NCBI GenBank assembly: GCA_022701365.1
Contig: JAKUHH010000389.1
Span: 806,001-870,000 of the forward strand
Length of the DNA: 64,000 nucleotides
Direction of reading: 5' to 3'
DNA from: Mycocentrospora acerina
Taxonomy: Eukaryota > Ascomycota > Dothideomycetes > Pleosporales
Numbering within the stretch: position 1 is the first letter of the stretch; every line of letters begins with the position of its first letter. The position numbers and the translations under genes were made by a program. The notes under the pieces were generated by a model that was not told the origin of the DNA, did no database searches, and saw only the letters and a program-made list of their open reading frames with translations. Below, piece after piece: positions 59,311 through 64,000 of this stretch.

Positions 59311-60241
59311 TCACTCAAACACAATACTATTTGAGATGGACCCTAAGCCTGTCAACTCAACCTCGACTACATCCCCATGCTTCAAGAACGTATTCCTAAA
59401 AAATCCTACCCCCGAAGGCGTGCCTGTCATGATCACTGTCCCTTTCCTTAATGTAGTTCCTTTCGTTAAGTGATGAATTATTTGCCGAACCGACCAAATC
59501 ATATCGCTGGTTCCCGTTTCTTGCACCACATCCCCGTTTACTCTCGTTTTATACGACAAATCCTGGGGATCTTGAACTAATTTAGATGACCAAATCGCTG
59601 GTCCTAATGGAGCAAAAGAGTCAAATGACTTTGCGTAGCAAAATTGACCTCCAGAAACCGATGGTAACTGGAAGTTTCTGGCTGATACATCGTTACCGAT
59701 GCTATATCCAAGCACGTAATTTAAAGCATCTGCTTCAGAAACATTTTTAGCATCTTGACCGATTATGACGCAGAGCTCGCCCTCGAAGTCCAATTGTTCC
59801 TGGGCGTCGACATGCACTTTAATCTGATCGAATGGTCCGGCAAGGGCGTCGCTAGGTTTGGTAAAGATAACGGGATACTTGGGTACGGTAAGCTAGACGC
59901 TGATTAGCTTGTGAAGATGTTTAAATATGCTGCGTCGTGTACATTAGCTTCTGTAGCGTGTTTGCCATAGTTCAACCCGACACATTGAATTATTGGAGTC
60001 GACTCTAATGGACATAGCAACTTTCAAGATTTGTTAGTTTACATTCCATAAAAGATGGTCGAACGCTTACTTTGTCAACCTCTTCTACTTGACCAGTTTT
60101 AACAAAGCCTCCCGTCGTAGACTTATTCAGTCGCGCCACTTTGAAGTGTTCTAGATTGCTTTCAAGCAGGTCGCCGTAGTGAATTTCGCCTCCCTTCTTG
60201 TAGCGAACCAACTTCGAGAAAGTGGCTGCGATTTCCATCAT
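59311..60241 (-). CDS. FAH-domain hydrolase, short form (FAHD1/HpcE-like)
   Basis: Exons 60071-60241, 59943-60020 and 59311-59892 give 276 aa. The protein is about 150 residues shorter than true fumarylacetoacetase and has a different N-terminus (FSKLVRYKKGGEIHYGDL). The core FAH domain has CVGLNYGKHATEAN, FTKPSDALAGPFD, metal acids in LDFEGELCVIIG, YSIGNDVSARNFQ, VIMTGTPSGVGFF and HGDVVEVEL. Short FAH proteins act as acylpyruvases, oxaloacetate decarboxylases, or isomerase/decarboxylases in bacterial meta-cleavage routes. Side by side with an extradiol dioxygenase, a ring-fission-product role is likely. It starts with two consecutive Met codons; either could be used. The TATAAAG at 60312-60318 lies about 75 bp upstream. 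Confidence 0.87.
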
Positions 60242-60311
60242 GAAACTTTGAATAGTAGGTAATTGCTTGAATCACCAATAGATGGATAAGGAAACAATCA
60301 GGATACGCTTT

Positions 60312-60318
60312 CTTTATA
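60312..60318 (-). promoter_or_regulatory. TATA box of the short FAH hydrolase
   Basis: TATAAAG on the minus strand, about 75 bp upstream of the start codon. Confidence 0.5.
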
Positions 60319-60387
60319 TTCAGCGATTTGCTAGCAGATTTTGACACGCAATCGAAAATCAAAACAGCCAGGTAAGGACGCTAATTC

Positions 60388-60428
60388 TGCCGGCCAAGAT
60401 CTGACCCCTCTTCGGCCTCCGGCCGGCA
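60388..60428. repeat. GC-rich inverted repeat
   Basis: TGCCGGCC at 60388-60395 and its exact reverse complement GGCCGGCA at 60421-60428, with a 25-bp spacer, upstream of the short FAH hydrolase. Confidence 0.75.
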
Positions 60429-61164
60429 TTTCTCCCTCCGCTCCTCTTCTCCGACCTCCCTGAAGCCGCGATGGCCGGTGTTTGAAGACCGAGCAAGACT
60501 ATTTTCAGAGTGGAGATTCAAAATAAAATCTCCATCATGCTTGGACTGATCAGCCCTATTGAATTTCCACCAGAAGTGGCAACGTACTTCTCAATGATTT
60601 CGCAAATCTATTCGCTAGCAAAATTTATTGATCAAATATAAAAGTAGTCAACATTTATTCTACACTGAATGTTCTCTCTCTAGTCGGCAAAAAGTCAAAT
60701 TAAAATTTCTGACGTGTCCTTTCCGACTTGAAACTCCAGTGAAAATCCAGAGTATTGCTCCATTGAGTCGCTGAATATTAAGCAAAACTTGATCAGCCTT
60801 ATAGCACTTATATGTAAGGCCACGACTTGAATATGACTCGAGGTTGAGGCTGAAGAAAAAATCCATCCTGCTATAAACTGTAAAGTGGTATTTTTGGTTC
60901 ACCGCACAGAAGATGTGGTTGAAGCTTGTGTGCGAGCCTAATTATAGCCACTTCAAGAATTTTGCTCTGAGAATTCGTACCGAAATAAGAAACCAAGAGC
61001 TGTTACTTCCTATCCATGGAATATATGATAACACTACATTACAGAAATTCTACACAGTTGAATCTCGTGTCACAACGTCTTTGATTTGCGGTGCTGTAAA
61101 GACCAACTTTTTCAATGACTACAACGTTAAATATGAATCATTTTTATTTAAAATGATGTAGAAC

Positions 61165-62302
61165 CTAACCTACTTTTGTTTCTGCTATCCGTATCACATA
61201 TTTTGAAGCACTAACCTTTCCTTCTCTCAAATTTTTGAAAGCATGAGGTAGGCCTTTCAATCCACCTTCAATGACCTCGAATGGGTGGGGTTTGATCCAA
61301 CCATCATTTAAGCCTTTGGATAAAAGCCTAGAATAAATGAAACCAAAATCTTCGCCTCGACCACTAGGATTGAAGTTGATGCCTTGATTGGGATCTGGCT
61401 GAAATGGACCCGTATGGACATAACCAACAAAAGTAATCGATGTTCGCAGCGTCTTCGCTGGTTCATTGTAATCTCTCTCGTGGAGTACGAAGGTCGCATG
61501 ACCTTTTGAAATGACTACGTCGGATAAGAGCCTCAAGCTACTCTTCTCTGCTACGCAATCAAGAGCATGGGCAATTGTAAGTTGCCCTTGGTCACTCAAA
61601 GCTTGAAGAATTTCCTCTTTCATGGCTTCGTGCCCATCGCGATAATCCACAATCATATCTCCCTTCGAGGTGTCAATCAGTTTTTCTACTAGTCCCCTCC
61701 CGGCTCCTGCTATAGCGATAATTGGATGCAAGTTTGAGCGACAAGCCAACTGTATAGCATAAGATCCAACAGCAGTAGAAGCGCCGTAAATAAGTAATGG
61801 AACTGGCGTTGTTGCTGGAGCCCAAGGTGAATTTAAACCCAGAGAGTGATAGAGCGCGACTGCCGCTGTGAGAGCTGCCAACGGTATGGTTGATCCCTAT
61901 TCCACAAATTAAGTCTTAGCGATTGTGAACAATGTGTAATTTCTGGACCGTTGAGTAGTAACGTACCTCTTCAAAAGAAATTTTTGGAGGCAGATGAAAC
62001 GTAGTTGCCGCAGGTGCGATAGCGAACTCTGCAAAACTCCCTCCGCTCGTACCCATTGGATGGAAAGCTGCTACCCGGTCTCCCTTTTGAAATTCGGTGA
62101 CATCTGAGCCTACGCTTTCGACTACGCCTGTTATATCGTCGCCTGAGTTCATTGCCGTATCTGTGTACACCACAGCCTTCCAGTCTTTAGGATTGCATCC
62201 TGAGCAAACCACCTTAATCAAAACTTCATTCTTTCCAGGCGTTGGTATGGGAGACTGAATAATAGTAACCTCCAAAGATGTCTGGACAATTGCTTCAAAC
62301 AT
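61165..62302 (-). CDS. MDR-family oxidoreductase (quinone/enoyl reductase-like)
   Basis: Exons 61967-62302 and 61165-61896 (phase 0) give 355 aa. It has the GroES-like N-terminal domain (SPIPTPGKNEVLIKV, CSGCNPKDWK, GDDITGVVESVGSDV, KGDRVAAFHP) and a Rossmann domain with LLIYGASTAVGSYAIQLA for NADPH binding, then HALDCVAEKSSL. There is no structural zinc Cys cluster and the catalytic zinc ligands appear absent, as in zinc-independent quinone and trans-enoyl reductases. The tail ends with EGKVSASKYVIRI. It is divergent from the FAD monooxygenase at the right edge, so the two probably share a promoter. The role is likely reduction of a quinone or an unsaturated intermediate of the cluster. Confidence 0.87.
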
Positions 62303-63066
62303 ACTTGCGGTGTCGATGAACTTTGAAGAAATGCGAGTTTAGAGCGTGTTAATAAAGAAGATTAAGAAGAATAATTTAGCATCTCTTAGTTGCATCTCTG
62401 AATAGTAAAGTTGAGTAAATGAGGAATAAATGATTGACGGCTTACATTTGCTGCCCCGGGAAATGCGGATATCTCACCGGCGTTCGGGATGATTTACGCG
62501 GTGCAGCCAGCAGAATGCACTTCCGTTGTCCAAAGTGTCCGACTGCCAAAGAGTAAAATAAGTGTCTAAACGACATTATACTAGTTCTATTGCTAGCGTT
62601 AGATCCCCGGCAACATCTGGCGGCAAGAAACCTTGGACTTTAAATAGTTCGTCCCAAAAAGGATGATTGATTCGCCAAGTCACAAAAGCTACCAACCACG
62701 AAGGTGATGATGACATTACAATTTAGTTGAGCTCAAATTTTGAACTATGTAATAAATGTGATTTAGCCAAAAATTGTGTACTTTGTTCTTGTGTGAAAAA
62801 CTTTCCAAATCATTCTGTCTGCTAGAGCTCCACCTAAAAAGCGCGATGTCAAGGTCCGAGAGTTCCGGTCATTTCGCCGTGCACCTCGGCAACGGCATTT
62901 AGCACGGTGGCACGGCTAGCGCATGATGTGCCAAGGAAGGAGACCATATGCCTAGAGTAGCGTCAAGATCGTGCGACCAAACTTCAAAGAACGAGTGGCC
63001 TCGATTTTCTCAGCCCATGCAAGTATTGAAACGATTTACATTTCATCCCGTAATCCAGCAAAAACT
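62303..63066. other. Divergent promoter between MDR oxidoreductase and FAD monooxygenase
   Basis: Contains CCGAGAGTTCCGG (62856-62868), matching the 54260 palindrome at 10 of 13 positions and sharing GTTCCGG. No gene seen. Confidence 0.5.
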
Positions 63067-64000
63067 ATGGTAGGTTTATATTCAAGTTGACCCCAATAAT
63101 GAAACTGGCGTTAATATGTAGATGCCTTACTAGACCATTCAACACGAAATCCCTGTACTTGTTATTGGGGGAGGGCCAGCTGGCTTGATAGCAGCACAAC
63201 AACTCGCGGTCAACGGTACCAAATGCATGCTCATTGAGCGAAATCTCGACACCACAAAATGGCCCAAAATGGATATTACAAATTGCCGAAGTATGGAGAT
63301 CCTGAAGAGACTGGGTATTGATCAGGGCATTCGTAAAGTTGGTAGGTTCATTTGTCTTTTGCGATAATCACTATTATCATGTAAGATTTCTAGGAATTTA
63401 AAAGTTTGACTGATTCTGCTGTTATATAGGGGTACCCGGTAATTATTCACTTGACGTTATTTTCAGCTCAGGTCTATCTGATGGAGGAGAGAAGCTAGCA
63501 ACTTGGGTAAGCACCAATCAAAGGTCCAAATTGTGCCGTGATTCGAAATAATGATATTTGTTTTAGTATCTCGATTCTCCAAATAGGTGGCAAGAGCGTA
63601 TCTTGAAAAACAACGACGGTTCCATGCCACGCGAGCCTTATCAGCGATGCTCACAGGCCATTTTTGAGGCCTGGTTGAAGCCATATATAATGGCTCAGCC
63701 GCTTATCACTACTCACTTTGGAATGAAGTTTGAGAAGCTAACCGAAACTGATGATCATGTTTTATCGGAGTTTACGACACATACGGGCGAAGTTCACATA
63801 GTGAAGTCGCAGTACGTTATTGGTTGTGACGGCGCAGGGAGCAAAGTCCGAAAAGGCAATGGTATAGAATTGAAAGGGGGCCCAGTGTAAGCAACATCCG
63901 AATTCCTCTCAACAATTGAAGCATAGCTGATTAGTGTTTCCTTTCAGTCCAGGCGCAATGCATCTTGTTCACTTCAAGTCCCGCGATCTCGGCCGTCTTC
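63067..64000 (+). CDS. FAD-dependent aromatic monooxygenase (phenol hydroxylase/MhpA-like), partial
   Basis: Exons 63067-63069, 63134-63341, 63430-63506, 63567-63886 and 63948 to beyond the window edge; phases agree throughout. Exon 1 is just the initiator ATG, followed at once by GTAGGT; the next exon continues TIQHEIPVLVIGGGPAGL, which has no other usable ATG upstream. The FAD Rossmann motif is GGGPAGL, the substrate-loop region reads KMDITNCRSMEILKRLG, and the DG motif is VIGCDGAGSKVRK. This is the PF01494-type hydroxylase group that adds a hydroxyl to phenols, making the catechol that an extradiol dioxygenase would open. The C-terminal GD motif is outside the window. Confidence 0.85.

Larger units (their letters stand above)
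60242..61164. other. Intergenic, hydrolase promoter with GC-rich inverted repeat
   Basis: Contains the hydrolase TATA box, a sharply GC-rich patch (about 60370-60480) with an 8-bp inverted repeat annotated separately, and the 3' flank of the MDR gene. The plus-strand frame 60913-61161 shows no motif. Confidence 0.5.

Noticed and set aside
1..64000. tRNA, rRNA or CRISPR features
   Set aside because: No cloverleaf-type GGTTCGA arms, rRNA segments or regularly spaced repeats were noticed; a covariance-model scan would be needed to exclude small RNAs.

Overview
The window is a piece of a filamentous ascomycete genome, most likely Dothideomycetes/Pleosporales (inference). The support is the many 45-70 nt GT-AG introns with internal branch sites, a fused EgtD/EgtB ergothioneine enzyme, a Zn2Cys6 regulator, a GPI-anchored GH17 glucanase, Cho2, a peroxisomal Lon ending in SRL and an Asi-like RING protein. 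Exon/intron models below were built by eye from splice consensus, reading-frame continuity and family resemblance; no alignment was run.

Region 1 (1-37 kb) is mainly conserved housekeeping sequence. In order: the 3' end of MCM6; an Asi1/Asi3-like membrane RING protein whose intron holds a poly-C run and an assembly gap; an F-box/WD40/UIM protein; a GPI-anchored endo-1,3-glucanase; a 3.4 kb AT-rich gene-free stretch; a small membrane protein; a mitochondrial rhomboid protease; a five-exon PHD-finger protein (minus strand); seven-exon egt1 (minus); an unrecognised 304-aa protein; cho2; peroxisomal lon; a multi-pass membrane protein (minus); and a serine/threonine dehydratase-family enzyme (minus).

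Region 2 (38-64 kb) looks more AT-rich, with longer intergenic gaps and a metabolic, accessory gene set. It holds a secreted FAD-linked oxidase, a class A FAD monooxygenase, a secreted glycerophosphodiesterase, a Zn2Cys6 regulator, a P450, a full-length fumarylacetoacetase-like hydrolase, a VOC-fold extradiol ring-cleavage dioxygenase, a short FAH-domain hydrolase, an MDR oxidoreductase, and a second FAD monooxygenase cut by the window edge. From about 48 kb on this reads as a catabolic cluster: hydroxylation (FAD monooxygenase, P450), extradiol ring opening, hydrolysis of the ring-fission product by FAH-fold enzymes, and side reduction by the MDR enzyme, with a candidate regulator alongside. 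This is the most interesting system in the window, because the better-known fungal routes for catechols use intradiol cleavage. The substrate cannot be read from the sequence.

No tRNA, rRNA, CRISPR or intact transposon was recognised.
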